From Melitaea cinxia (Eukaryota > Arthropoda > Insecta > Lepidoptera > Nymphalidae), in assembly GCF_905220565.1 (NCBI RefSeq), contig NC_059402.1:2047501-2111500 (forward strand): a stretch of 64,000 nucleotides of DNA. The letters run 5' to 3'. Positions 1 through 9,699 of this stretch are shown in pieces. A model generated the notes under the pieces. That model ran no database searches, had not been told where the DNA came from, and worked only from the letters and a program-made list of their open reading frames with translations. How positions within the stretch are numbered: position 1 is the first letter of the stretch; each line of letters begins with the position of its first letter. Made by a program: the position numbers and the translations under genes.

Positions 1-66
1 TACACACGGGGTTTATAAGCGTGTTATCGTTATATAAACGAAAATAAAGCAAATAATAATTGTTTA

Positions 67-290
67 TGTTGCAGTCAAAACTCTTAACCAGTCAAAAGCA
101 CTATTGACTAGCAAAATCAGTCAGAAGTACTTTTGACCGTTTGCTTTAGTCAATAATACTTTTGACTAAAATAACAGTTAAAAGTACTTTTGCCCAATGG
201 AGCTGGTTAAAAGTACTTTAGACTAAATGATTCCGTCAAAAGTGGTTTTGACCGGTTGTATCAGTCAAAACTCTTAAAAAGTTAAGGTTG
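67..290 (+). repeat. left arm of Ginger-like element: palindromic iterons
   Basis: After the outer 71 bp shared with the other end, this arm is a run of about eight variants of the palindrome AGTCAAAAGTACTTTTGACT separated by short, unrelated spacers. Such dense subterminal palindromes could be transposase binding sites; that role is inference. Confidence 0.7.
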
Positions 291-372
291 TCGATAAAAA
301 TAACGACAAACGCACATATAAACTTTTATATTACTCATTATTAGTGGAGAATGTGCTGATATTAGAACAAAA

Positions 373-889
373 ATGAGTGACTACGAAAAGAAAGAAGGCT
401 TTTTCCAAAGAATTTTAGCGATGGAAGATATAGTCATTTCAATGTGATGACAAAAGAAAAATTTGAAAAGTTTGCAATGGATGTGGAAGACGCGAAATTT
501 AATGAAAAAAAAAAACACCAGTTTGTGGTATAAAAAAATTAGTTACAAACAGAACCTGTCAAATATTTTTGCCGGCTGAGGAAATCTACGACATTATTGA
601 TGCTGCTCATATTTCTATAGGGCATGGTGGTCGCGATAGACTTAAGAATGAAACGGCACAAAGTACGCTAATGTTACAAAAGAAATGATTAATATATATT
701 TATCAATGTGCGAAGTATGCCAAAGGAGGAAAGCAAGAAAAGGATGGATCAGGCTTAGAATCTGATCCTGCACACTGAAATGAACAGCCGCTGCCAAGTC
801 GATCTGATTGACATGCAGTCGCAAGAAGATCGCGGGCATAAATTTATTATGGTTTATCAGGATCATTTGACTAAATTTATTCACATCTA
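373..889 (+). pseudogene. decayed KRBA2-like integrase
   Basis: Read across at least three frame changes and several stops, this stretch encodes recognisable pieces of a transposon integrase. First comes a piece containing EKFEKFAMDVEDAKFNEKKK (about 451-510). Next is an H2C2 zinc-binding motif, AAHISIGHGG, followed by YLSMCEVCQRRKARKG (about 600-745). Last is the start of a retroviral-type integrase core, HTEMNSRCQVDLIDMQS then KFIMVYQDHLTKF (about 770-880), where the D of QVDLID is the probable first residue of the D-D-E triad. The sequence then runs into the right arm and a stop, so the second D and the E are absent. Homologous proteins are annotated as KRAB-A domain-containing protein 2-like in many insects and derive from Ginger-type transposons. 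No function is expected. Confidence 0.72.
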
Positions 890-896
890 ACGAGTT

Positions 897-1115
897 AATA
901 GTGCTTTTGACTGACGCTTTTTTGCAGTTAAAACTACTTTTGACGGAGAGCGTCAGTCAAAAGTATTTTTAACCGCGAATTTGCAGTCAAAAGTACTAAT
1001 AACCAATAATTTTCAGTCAAAACCACTTTTGACCAACTTGTCCAGTCAAAAGTACTTTTGACTGATTTCGCTAGTCAATAGTAGTTTTGACTGGTTAAGA
1101 GTTCTGACTGCAACA
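897..1115 (-). repeat. right arm of Ginger-like element: palindromic iterons
   Basis: This arm mirrors the left one. The outermost 71 bp (1045-1115) are its inverted copy. Further in, the same kind of palindrome (TCAAAAGTACTTTTGA variants) recurs about seven times but with different spacers, so the iterons have been kept or multiplied independently in the two arms. Confidence 0.7.
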
Positions 1116-1307
1116 TTTATAATAATATCGTAAAAAATACATACAAACTGAAATGACTCAGTGACTATAACATCGATTACATAAAAGATTCTCGGCTACA
1201 CATCCGATCCGGCATTCACTAAGGAAAAAATCACGTTAACCTCTCATACCGAGATATGAGAGGCTAAGGATCTATGAGAATTTGGTGTCCATCTGTCCAT
1301 GTTTTTG

Positions 1308-1440
1308 AAGTTTACTCTTTAAGAATCGATTTAAATGTAAGGCCCCGGTATAAAAAAAATATAAGGAGTAAAATCTAGTGAAAGAATGACGTTATTTTTT
1401 TGTTACGTTTTCTAATAACGCAACTTACATGGCTATTCTT
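1308..1440 (-). repeat. D repeat, end fragment
   Basis: The reverse complement matches the end of the D repeat at 2190-2318: CTTAAGAATCGATTT, GGCCCCGG and GTTTTCTAATAACGCAA occur in the same order. The body beyond 1440 is not recognisable. Together with the 2050-2318 copy it forms an inverted pair about 1 kb across, but the two copies look like separate insertions rather than ends of one element. Confidence 0.5.
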
Positions 1441-1726
1441 GATATGTATTTTTTTTTGTAAAGTTTGTAAAGTGTATTGAATAATTCAATGTCGCCTGGA
1501 GCAAGTCCAAGCATAATGCTTTCGAGGCTTACGTTAATCGTATCATATACGCACATCACTGTTGCTTGCTCTTTATTGTGGTCTATTGTATTCTTGCTTA
1601 TCTCTTGCATTGTATTTTTTCATACATTACCGTACCTACTCACATTTCATCGGTAAATAGATATTACATGCATTGATGCTATACATATGTATGTCATGTA
1701 GTACTTAGTATCACTGCATAACAAAT
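1441..1726. other. no gene seen
   Basis: AT-rich sequence between the D fragment and the first HEL copy. No coding, RNA or repeat signal was recognised. Confidence 0.4.
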
Positions 1727-3577
1727 AATTGTGTTTGCTCGCAAACGAAAAAAAAATCGACTTCAATTACATCGAAGAGTAATACAACGTAGATCGACGA
1801 AAAAATAGTAATACTTTGTTCGTATTCCATATAACGCGACATTATAAAATTGTAGAATTATATACCTAATGTTCTACTGTTATTTCTAACATTTTGTTAG
1901 CGATTGTAGGCAGAAATTTCATAAAAGGCCTGTCGTCGATTCGCGCAAAGCGCTGACATCGCTTATTACGGCGGGTTTTTTAGTTGAAGCGGATTTATAT
2001 TGAATTACGGTTTATGTATTTTTTATTAAAAATATGTAATGTTCATGTTTTCACACAGCTCCGATGCACGACTGGAGTTTACCCCTTCAGATCAACTGTC
2101 TAAATAGGCACAAAACGGCTTACTAGTCTAAGAAATATATTATTACTATATCAAATTGTAAATAAATGAATCCAATAACGCCATCTATCGGAACCTAATT
2201 GCGTTATTAGAAAACGTCTGAACGCCATCTCTAACAAGGTCATTCGTTCAGTAGATTTTACTGTTCAATTTTTTCATTCCGGGGCCTTAAATGAAAATCG
2301 ATTCTTAAGGAGAAAACTCCAAAAACAGTCAAGTAAATACGCCATATCAGATATAGCTCAAAAAGTTCGAGTCAAATCTCAATTATATTTAAATGGGACC
2401 ACATGACAAGCACCACCTATCGATTAAAAAAAGAATCATCGATATCGGTTCACCCAGTAAAATAGTAATGAGGTTAATATAACGTTGGTCGACGTAAAAT
2501 AGCCAAGTAAATACCCAGTATTAGCGATAACTCAAAAATTAAAAGCTCAAATATATTTATAACAAATAAACTGCTACTCTCTACTCTAGTGGAATATTGT
2601 AATTTGATCGATAGTGAACGCAGTAATTTCATTAAATTTTGATAGATGGCGTTGTGGCAAAGTATTGAACATGACCACAGTCGTCTTAACATCGTCATGT
2701 AAATACGTGTCATCAAAGATTACTCAAAAATTGCTCATTATATCTCAATCATATTTAAAACGGACGACATGACAAGTATTAGCTTTTGATTTATACAAAA
2801 AAGATCAAAATCAGTGTACCCAGTAAAAAGATATAACGTATAATACAACGTAGGGTGACGAAAAAACCGTCAAGTAAATACGCAATATTAGATATAACTC
2901 ACAAATTACTAATCAAATCTCAATTAAATTTGAATGGGACCACGTGACGAATAGTAGCTTTTAATTTATATAAGAAACGTCAAAATCGGTGCACCCAGTA
3001 AAAAGTTATGAGGTATAATACAACGCAAGGTGACGAAAATAATGTCAAGTAAATACGCGTTATCAAAGATTAATCAAAAAGTAGTTATCAGATCTCGATA
3101 AAATTTATATGTGACCACATGATAAACATCAGCTTTCGATTAAAGTAAAAATTATCAAAATCGATACACCCAGTAAAAAGTTATTGCGGATTTTCAAGAG
3201 TTTCCCTCGATTTCTCTGGGATCCCATCATCAGATCCTGGTATGGATCCATGGTACCAAACTAGGGATATCCCCTTTCCAACAAAAAAAAGAATTATCAA
3301 AATCGGTACACCCAGTAGAAAGTTATGTGATATAATACAACGTAGGTCGACGAAAAAAGCGTCAAGTAAAAACGCATTATTAGATATAATTCGAAAAGTA
3401 GTTGTTAGATCTCAAATAAATTTAAATGGGACCAATCGGCACACACCACCTTTCGATTAAAACAAAATTTGTCGAAATCGGTCGACCTGGTCAAAAGTTC
3501 TGATGTAACATACATAAAAAAAAAAAAAAATACAGTCGAATTGAGAACCTCCTCCTTTTTTGGAAGTCGGTTAAAAA
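1727..3577 (+). mobile_element. HEL repeat (Helentron-like), copy 1, interrupted
   Basis: It starts with AATTGTG and the hairpin GTTTGCTCGCAAAC (1733-1746), then CGACTTCAATTACATCG, and ends with TTGGAAGTCGGTTAAAAA (3559-3577). The inner motif CGACTTC near one end and GAAGTCGG near the other make a short inverted repeat. Between them lie about six diverged modules of 150-180 bp. Each contains an AACGTAG.TCGACGAAAAA block, a CAAGTAAATACG block and an ATCAAAATCGGTACACCCAG block (2326-3480). The copy is split after 1811 by foreign DNA that ends near 2325, where the HEL sequence resumes at CAAGTAAATACG. It has no coding capacity. The Helentron or HINE affiliation is inferred from end structure. 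Confidence 0.65.
1812..2325 (+). mobile_element. insertion within HEL copy 1, containing a D repeat
   Basis: HEL sequence stops at AAAAAATAGT (1811) and continues at AGTCAAGTAAATACG (from 2326), with AGT present on both sides. The insert includes a D repeat at about 2050-2318, matched by 55795-55985. The shared words are GCACGACTGGAGTTT, CTGTCTAAATAGGCACAAAA, GCTTACTAGTCTAAGAAA and AAATCGATTCTTAAGGAG. The D family is widespread in Lepidoptera by my recollection, but its class is unknown to me. Confidence 0.55.
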
Positions 3578-3582
3578 GCGCT

Positions 3583-3778
3583 TTACACTCAATAACTCAC
3601 ACTAGGATTTTTTCATGTGTCTGATGTCTGAAAACACATAATACATAAATACAGACGCCCAAACTACAACAAACTTCTATATAACCTACCATACAAATGT
3701 CGTAAGTGGGGATCGAATCCACAACCACCAGCGCAATAGCAAGTGCCGTGAATGCTGCCCCAACGCATCGTCATATAT
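3583..3778 (-). mobile_element. SINE-H copy (tRNA-headed)
   Basis: On the minus strand the head holds a tRNA-like internal promoter with the B-box region GGATTCGATCCCC. The SINE-H body runs past a degraded ACAAATGT..GTATAG block to CCTAGTGTGAGTTATTGAGTG at the tail. Substitutions are many, so the copy is old. Confidence 0.6.
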
Positions 3779-3834
3779 TGTATTTGGTATTACGCGGACA
3801 AATAAAGAAGGAAATAGGAGGTATAGGCGTGTGT

Positions 3835-3837
<3 letters not shown>

Positions 3838-3916
<79 letters not shown>
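3838..3916. repeat. (TA)n microsatellite
   Basis: An uninterrupted run of about 39 TA units followed by GTGTGTGTATGTGT. Open frames of Tyr-Ile repeats crossing it on both strands are artefacts. Confidence 0.97.
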
Positions 3917-3924
<8 letters not shown>

Positions 3925-4116
3925 ATGTGTTGTAGTCAAATAGCATCTCAACTGGCAAATTCAGTTGAGCCTCCAATAGTCCGTTATGCTCACGAAGCGT
4001 TAAATTTCAAAAGCGAGACTTATTCGAAATTTAAAAGTGAACTGTTTTCTCAATAAAGAAACCAGTGTAAGTTAGACAATAGTGGATATACAGTATAATT
4101 ACGTAAATACACTTAC

Positions 4117-4228
4117 TTCTGACTGTGAGATTGACTCTATCAACGTAAGCGGTTTCATTCTCCACACTGCACTCGTATAGCCCTTCATCTTCGACACCGA
4201 CCTTTTTGAGGAGCAGGCTACCATCTCC
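4117..4228 (-). CDS. immunoglobulin-domain exon, partial gene
   Basis: This 112-bp minus-strand exon encodes the second half of an I-set immunoglobulin domain. It reads GDGSLLLKKVGVEDEGLYEC then SVENETAYVDRVNLTVR. The D-x-G-x-Y-x-C signature (EDEGLYEC) gives the second core cysteine, and the last strand ends in the usual V-x-L-T-V pattern. A consensus acceptor (TCTGTTGTTGCAG) precedes it and a strong donor (GTAAGT) follows it. It starts in phase 0 and ends in phase 1; the rest of the domain must lie in another exon. Such domains occur in secreted or membrane adhesion molecules and receptors. The exact gene could not be named. No neighbouring exon was found in the window, so introns on both sides must be long. 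The exon is surrounded by SINE and HEL copies. Confidence 0.75.
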
Positions 4229-4381
4229 CTGCAACAACAGATCTTATATAAATAAATCTTAATAATTGTGTTTTTCCGCAAGTAAATAATCCGATTTCAA
4301 TTACAACGACCCGTAATACGATGTGGGTAGTCGATAAAATAGTCAATTAAATATGTATTATTAGGAATAACACAAAAAAGT

Positions 4382-4670
4382 CACTTCACCTCAGCCTAAT
4401 ACCACCACTGCTGGACATAGGCCTCCACAAGTTCGCGTCAAAAATGACGTGAACTCATGTGTCGTGCCCATAATCACGACGCTGAACAGGCGGTTTGGTT
4501 GAACTCATGTGTTGTGCCCATAGTCACCACGCTGAACAGGCGGTTTGGTTGAACTCATGTGTTGTGCCCATAGTCACCACGCTGAACAGGCGGTTTGGTT
4601 GAACTCATGTGTTGTGCCCATAGTCACCACGCTGAATAGGCGGGTTGGCTTTGTCGCACCGAAGACGCTG
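4382..4670 (-). mobile_element. SINE-B copy, 5'-truncated, internally amplified
   Basis: On the minus strand it ends with GAGGCCTATGTCCAGCAGTG, the RTE-derived tail. It is truncated at its 5' end near AGCGTCTTCGGTGCGAC and carries a perfect 12-bp target duplication. It includes the 50-bp tandem array described separately. Confidence 0.75.
4451..4650. repeat. 50-bp tandem repeat, four copies
   Basis: Units begin at 4451, 4501, 4551 and 4601 with GAACTCATGTGT. The second and third are identical, the first and last differ slightly. The unit is a segment of SINE-B that is present once in the other copies, so it was amplified in place. Confidence 0.9.
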
Positions 4671-4829
4671 ACACAAAAAAGTATCTGGATCAAATTGAAA
4701 TGGGACAACAAGATAAGCGCCATGCCAGCTTTCGATTAAAAATAATCATGAAAACAGGACACCTAGTCAAAAGTTATGAATTGAGATAATTATCTTCTTT
4801 TTTTTAAGTCGGTTAATAAAAAATGGCAT

Positions 4830-5160
4830 ATGAAGGTTAAATATTATATTATATACATCTCGTTCAAACAACGTTGCTCGAGGCTACGTTGAACATTTGA
4901 AGAGGGGGTAAAACGTTGACATTTACAACGTTTTGTCGAGGAAAATGATTCAAAGGTTAATGTGTACGTATGTTTAAAATGACTATAGTTTCTATACCAC
5001 GAAATTAAGACCGATAATTTCGATTATATTATTTTAAAACTGAAGAGAATTATTTTGAGCAGTAAGATAATTAGGGTAAAATTTTTTTTATATTTTCTCG
5101 TTAAAAAGTTTTCTGAAAAAAGATAGGTAAGTAATTATTATTACTAAGTAAATAAGTAAA
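4830..5160. other. no gene seen
   Basis: AT-rich spacer with two ACGTTG-containing blocks around 4870-4950. Nothing coding was recognised. Confidence 0.4.
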
Positions 5161-5161
5161 C

Positions 5162-5342
5162 GCCTCACACTCAACGGCCTTCATTAGAATTTAATCTGGT
5201 GTCGTTAATCCGGAAACACACAATACGCAAGCACAAACGCCCAGACAACGGTAAACATCTGTGTTGCTTATACAAATGTGTGCCACGAGCGGGGCAAACA
5301 ACAAACCCGCGACCGCCAGCGCAACAGCCAGTGCGGTGACAG
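5162..5342 (-). mobile_element. SINE-H copy
   Basis: The minus strand shows GCGCTGGCGGTCGCGGGTTTG at the tRNA-like head, and the SINE-H tail TTGAGTGTGAGGCG at the low-coordinate end. A small insertion disturbs the B box. Confidence 0.6.
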
Positions 5343-5527
5343 TTTTTTTTTCTTTCGTTTGTGACGTCATAGTTCTGCTTCGTTAAACTATATACCTATT
5401 TGTTACTAGAATCTCACCGGCTCCTGATGGTTATATTTTTTTATTTATGTCAAAATGGACTGATACCACCACCACCACAGCTACCACTGTAGAGTTCCGT
5501 AATAAAGCATAGCATATATCCGTTGAC

Positions 5528-5775
5528 GACTAGTCCGTTGGCGCAGTTTGTAGTGGCCCTGCTTTCTGTTCCGCGGGTTTCGGGTTCGATTCCCTCCTGA
5601 TTCTGGCTGTACTATGTGTATTTATATATGTATTTCTTCTATGTTTATTTATTTTAAAAAAAATATATTTAGCTATAACAGTCGGTTGTTACTTGTAACA
5701 CCAGCATTAAGTCACCTAACATGGGAACAGACGATCGTGTGTGTATGTTATAAGATATTTATATTTATACTTTTT
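5528..5775 (+). mobile_element. SINE-J copy (Metulj-like)
   Basis: The tRNA-like head is TCCGTTGGCGCAGTTTG (A box) and GGGTTCGATTCC (B box). The family body follows, CAGTCGGTTGTTACTTGTAAC then AACAGACGATCGTGTGTGTA, ending in a T/A-rich ATATTTATATTTAT tail. It resembles Metulj SINEs of Heliconius as I recall them; the family name is tentative. Confidence 0.7.
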
Positions 5776-5879
5776 TTTAAACCGTACGAATTTATATTTA
5801 TATTTTTATATGTTATTCATAATACATATGTTTCGAAACAATATAACAGTAAACAATAAATTCGTCCATTTTAGTTAAA

Positions 5880-6675
5880 CACTCGATCTCAACCAATTTC
5901 CATCAAAGTTGTGGCAAGTCGTGACAGACTACAACAGAGAGCTCTATTATATACGTAGATGTCGGCCTTGCGGTGTTGCCTTGAACGACGATCGATATAC
6001 CTACATTCTATCCGTCGCTAAAAGTCAAAAAAAAAAAACTACGGTGAAATTTCTTTCACAGGTAGGTATAGTGGAGCTCCGATAAGAATGTAACGCAACA
6101 TCCGCGGCGCAGGAGGGCCCTTATAATGAGGGCGCTAGAAATATTTCACTTCGTATGTTCGTTCGTTCGTTTTATCGTGGCATTTTTCTTATGAAATTAA
6201 ATTAAAGTTTTATTTTATGGAATTTTAAAACTTGTTAAAATTTTTTAAGCTGGATCATTTTTAATGATTTTAAGAAGGGTTTTAATATATTCATAATTTT
6301 AATCAGAAGGTAACGTAACTTACGACAGCAAAGCGAGAGCAAGATTTTTGTACTAATTGTCATCAAATTGCAATTAAATTTAATATCTCTGGTAAATAAT
6401 CAGTAAACACAAATATTGGTGGCCTTTATAACGATTAAATAGCTTTCGGAGTTACTTTTCGAACAAATGTTTTTGATAATAATAATTAATATTGACGTCT
6501 TACATATTACAATTTCAAACAATCGCAGTGCTTTGATTGCGCGATTATCATAGACTGTTTAGTTTTGACGACTAATGTATACTTTTCAAAAGAGACTTAG
6601 AAAGTGATTGTAATTTATTTTTTGATATACACATTGTCTTATTTCATTTTTATTTCTTTGAAACATTGATACAAA
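5880..6675. other. gene not seen; local GC-rich patch
   Basis: Mostly AT-rich, but 5940-6180 is unusually GC-rich for this window, with CCGCGGCGCAGGAGGGCCC and a GTTCGTTCGTTCG run. A promoter or 5' exon is possible but nothing proves it. Confidence 0.3.
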
Positions 6676-6684
6676 TTTTTGTAC

Positions 6685-6895
6685 AAACTAGTTGTGCCCA
6701 TCGGTTTCACTTGGCTCAATTTAAGGAAAAACTTTACCTAAATATTACATAGCCTATTTACAGCCTTCCTTAGTTAAATTGACTATCCAACACAAAAATA
6801 ATTTTGAGCTGAAAAGTTCCCGAGATTTGCGCAAAAAATAATAATAATAATAATGATAAAAACTCTTCAGCGTTATAATATTAGTAGATATATGT
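6685..6895 (+). repeat. dispersed LINE-tail-like repeat
   Basis: It starts ACTAGTTGTGCCCATCGGTTTCAC and ends CTCTTCAGCGTTATAATATTAG. This order is familiar from a very common insect repeat that ends many non-LTR 3' regions. An AAT microsatellite sits at about 6836-6855. Confidence 0.55.
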
Positions 6896-6899
6896 TGAA

Positions 6900-8120
6900 A
6901 CAAATTACTAACGCATTTAGTAAGAAATTGTACCTAACATCAGTATATAGTCAAATAACAGTTTAAGCTCCACAGTTAAATCTCTACTTCTAATGCAGAT
7001 CATCGCGGGGTCGCTTAAGATCGAACAATGCATAGCATCATATATTTCGACCGCGCAGTCAGCTACACATACCGCACTTGGCAGAGCGCAGAGCCAAGAT
7101 ATGCAGTTTTATATTACAGCCATTTAGGTAACTTAAACGAAAATCTAAGATGAGAAAACTTAGTGAATAAAAAACTTAAATTATACCTAGCCTGGTAACT
7201 GAATCTAGTGCTTATAAGTTAAGAGAAAAATAGTCAATGTAATTTTCAAAAGATATTAATTGTGTTTTTCACATTGAGATTGAATCCCCTGAGGATTAAG
7301 ATTCGATTCATCTCAAAAATACTTTTAGGAATGATATTTTGACCAACAGTGGGATGTTTTGCATGCTGTACAATGTACAGTATATCCATTAATGAATACA
7401 ATAACTAAGCTTAAAAACTGTTTAAAAAAATTATATAGCCGTACAGTGATTACCAATTCATTATACAGAATGTACGGTAATGAAATTCCTATCGAAAGCT
7501 ATTTATTTGTTAACATTCAATTAATTTTCGGATGACTGTCCTAACATCGTATTTGGTAGTGACCGTGCTTACGCTATAGGGTTGTATAACTCTAAATGAT
7601 TAAATCACGATCCGCCCAAGAAAAAGTACATGTTCTGCAAGTTCGTAGCCGTGTTTCAGTACATGCAATGTTAGGCCTGCGACACCGAAGCAGTTTCCCA
7701 AGCGTGGGTTAATCTATACCAAGAACCGCTTTATTATATATTACTGTCATGTATGTGGACGTATGAATATTAAATATTAGGTTACTGCAACTTTAGTAGT
7801 TTATTAGCGCAATACATGAAATAGTGATTTAGTAGTACAATAATTACCGACATATAAGAGGAATTGACATAAGGCGAGGTTCATTTCTACAAAGTCAGCC
7901 AGAGGCGCCCTTGATCTACTCGTTCAGAAACCCGTACCTACTAAATTTAACAATGTCTAACAATTACCATCGGGTTGGTCAATATTGAATAAATATTTTT
8001 GTAAATTGGGTATGAATAGTTTATTTTGTTACCAGTAACTTTTGTAAGTGTACGAGTGAGCTCTGTTAGAATTTTTTATTAAGTTTGAACTTGATATTAC
8101 ATATATTTTCGATTTTATTA
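6900..8120. other. no gene established
   Basis: Mostly AT-rich. 7000-7100 is more mixed and contains GCGCAGTCAGCTACA, which resembles an arthropod initiator. 7615-7680 has a short open stretch reading DPPKKKYMFCKFVAVFQYMQ then a stop, without supporting splice sites. Confidence 0.3.
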
Positions 8121-8125
8121 ATTTA

Positions 8126-8225
8126 CTAGCTGTGACCGCGACTTCGTCTGCGTGGAATTTAACAAAAAAGTTATTTTTCAGTTTGCAGAGTTATAAAATA
8201 AATAAATTTCTAAAGTAAAGCCTAA
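8126..8225 (+). repeat. L repeat (LINE-tail-like)
   Basis: It contains ACTAGCTGTGACCGCGACTTC and TGCGTGGAATTTAACAAAAA, shared with 33230 and 37172. The distal CCAGCCGTTTCAGAGATT part is missing. Confidence 0.6.
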
Positions 8226-8620
8226 GTAGGCATAATAAATCATAGTAACAAAAAATATAATCCAAATTCAAGTATCAACACAAATCGAACAGTCTATTTC
8301 CACATAACGTAGCATGACTTACAACAAAAAAAAAAAAGAAAAAAGAAACACACGTTATTCATAAAAGAAAATCGATTCACAACAGTTATTCAACGAAACT
8401 TTTCAGTTTCATTGTTTTTAATTCGAACAAAACTTGATTCGGCATGCGAGCGTGTTCCACTGTTGAATATGATTTACAATCAGTTAGTTGTACCTAAATA
8501 GCTCGGAGCAGACAGATACGCTAAAATGATACATACAGTTATATTCTTTATATAGAAGTTATGCATTGTCTCTTACTTGAATAACTTAAATAATACATAA
8601 TAAATAAATAAATATATTTT
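8226..8620. other. no gene seen
   Basis: AT-rich sequence with a short A/G run at 8325-8345. Nothing recognised. Confidence 0.4.
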
Positions 8621-8624
8621 AACA

Positions 8625-8850
8625 TACACACGTTCGTCTGTTCTTAAGTTAAGCAACTTAATGCTTGTGTTATAGGTAAACATCCGACTGTTATAGGTTA
8701 ATATTCTCTTTTGATAAATATACATAGAAATAATACTGATATAAATTTATAAATACAAATATTACACCCAGACTGAGGCGGGAATCGAACCTGCAACCCG
8801 CGAAACAGAAACCAGGACCACTTCAAACTGCGCCACGGGCTAGTCAACTT
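8625..8850 (-). mobile_element. SINE-J copy (Metulj-like)
   Basis: The minus strand reads GACTAGCCCGTGGCGCAGTTTG, GGGTTGCAGGTTCGATTCCC, then the family body and TAACACAAGCATTAAGTTGC. It matches 5528 and 22585 over most of its length. Confidence 0.7.
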
Positions 8851-8935
8851 AAGTATTCTATCTTGAGTTTATAGCTGCTTTTTAACATAGGTGCTATTTA
8901 CTAATGTTTACGCGAATGTTCACTTATTATAATGA

Positions 8936-9080
8936 AACAACTTTTTTGGATTTTATCGCTGTTTATTAGGTCCCCCCGTCCCATCATTCTTCCCGTGACC
9001 ATGGTTGCTGTAAAGTACTCGAAACGTTGGGCATGTCAAAAACCTAATAAACCGCGATAAAATCAGAAAAAGTTGTTGTT
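8936..9080. mobile_element. foldback element (MITE-like)
   Basis: The left arm 8936-8971 (AACAACTTTTTTGGATTTTA start) is inverted at 9042-9080, with shared words GATTTTATCGC and GTTTATTAGGT. The 70-bp centre contains CATCATTCTTCCCGTGACCA. A related half copy lies at 58990-59090. Confidence 0.7.
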
Positions 9081-9348
9081 AAATTTTTCACTATACGATC
9101 CACTGATTGTTTCTGAGAAACGCAACTTCAAAGTCCCTATTTTAAGCAACAGCCTATTTTGATATAATATTTTTTTTTTCTAATAAATGTACTTACATGT
9201 ATATGATACCACGGCACGACCCCACAAGAATTTTTTATGTCTTAATTTTAAGATTACTTTTACTAGACTCGAAGTAGGAATCTAAACAAAAACCAAAAAA
9301 AAGAAAGAAGGCTTATTGTTAAAATTTAAAAGGAAAATTCTATCTTAA

Positions 9349-9679
9349 CTGCTGTATGGCTACGGCAGTAAAGAATATAGCTACCCCTTCTCGTCCCGTG
9401 GGTTTCGTAAGAGGACTAAGGGATAACATAGTTCTACAACCACCTTGGAACTTAAAAAGCCAACCGATGGCGGGATAACCATCTAACTGCTGGCTTTGAA
9501 ATACACAGGCCGAAGATGGGCATGGTCTTCGGTGCGACAAACCCAGCCCTGCGGTCACCAACCCACCTGCCTAGCGTGGTAACTATGAGTAAAACACATG
9601 AGTTCACGCCATTTTTGACGCGAACTTGTGGAGGCCTATGTCCAGCAGTGGACTGCGATAGGCTGAAGTGAGTGATTTG
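9349..9679 (+). mobile_element. SINE-B copy, near full length
   Basis: It starts CTGCTGTATGGCTACGGCAG and ends with GAGGCCTATGTCCAGCAGTG then GACTGCGATAGGCTGA. Flanks ATTCTATCTTAA (9337-9348) and ATTCTATGTTAA (9680-9691) form a target duplication with one mismatch. Confidence 0.75.
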
Positions 9680-9699
9680 ATTCTATGTTAAGTTTTGTT

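Larger units (their letters stand above)
67..1115 (+). mobile_element. Ginger-like DNA transposon, internally deleted
   Basis: A 1049-bp unit bounded by inverted terminal repeats that match at about 66 of 71 positions (67-137 against the reverse complement of 1045-1115). Both ends begin TGTTG, which fits the TGTNR termini that I recall for Ginger elements. The 4 bp outside each end are identical (TTTA at 63-66 and 1116-1119), a target-site duplication of the size expected for Ginger. The interior holds a broken integrase related to KRBA2-like proteins (373-889), and most of the catalytic core is missing, so the copy cannot move by itself. The Ginger assignment is an inference from termini, duplication length and integrase type together; the ends and the duplication are seen directly. 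Confidence 0.75.
4262..4822 (+). mobile_element. HEL repeat, interrupted by SINE-B
   Basis: A diverged copy. It starts AATTGTGTTTTTCCGCAAG with the hairpin lost, then CGATTTCAATTACAACGACC, and ends TTTTTAAGTCGGTTAATAAAAAA. The middle is split by a SINE-B whose 12-bp target duplication ACACAAAAAAGT lies at 4370-4381 and 4671-4682. Confidence 0.65.

Noticed and set aside
3242..3460. Open frame (and 31085-31360, 41164-41349) with similar translations
   Set aside because: The same frame recurs because the HEL repeat is conserved; several copies have stops, and there is no sign of coding selection.
3686..4056. Two open frames with long Tyr-Ile repeats on opposite strands
   Set aside because: Translations of the (TA)n microsatellite and a SINE-H copy.
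7615..7680. Short lysine- and aromatic-rich open stretch
   Set aside because: About 20 codons, no splice sites, no recognised domain.
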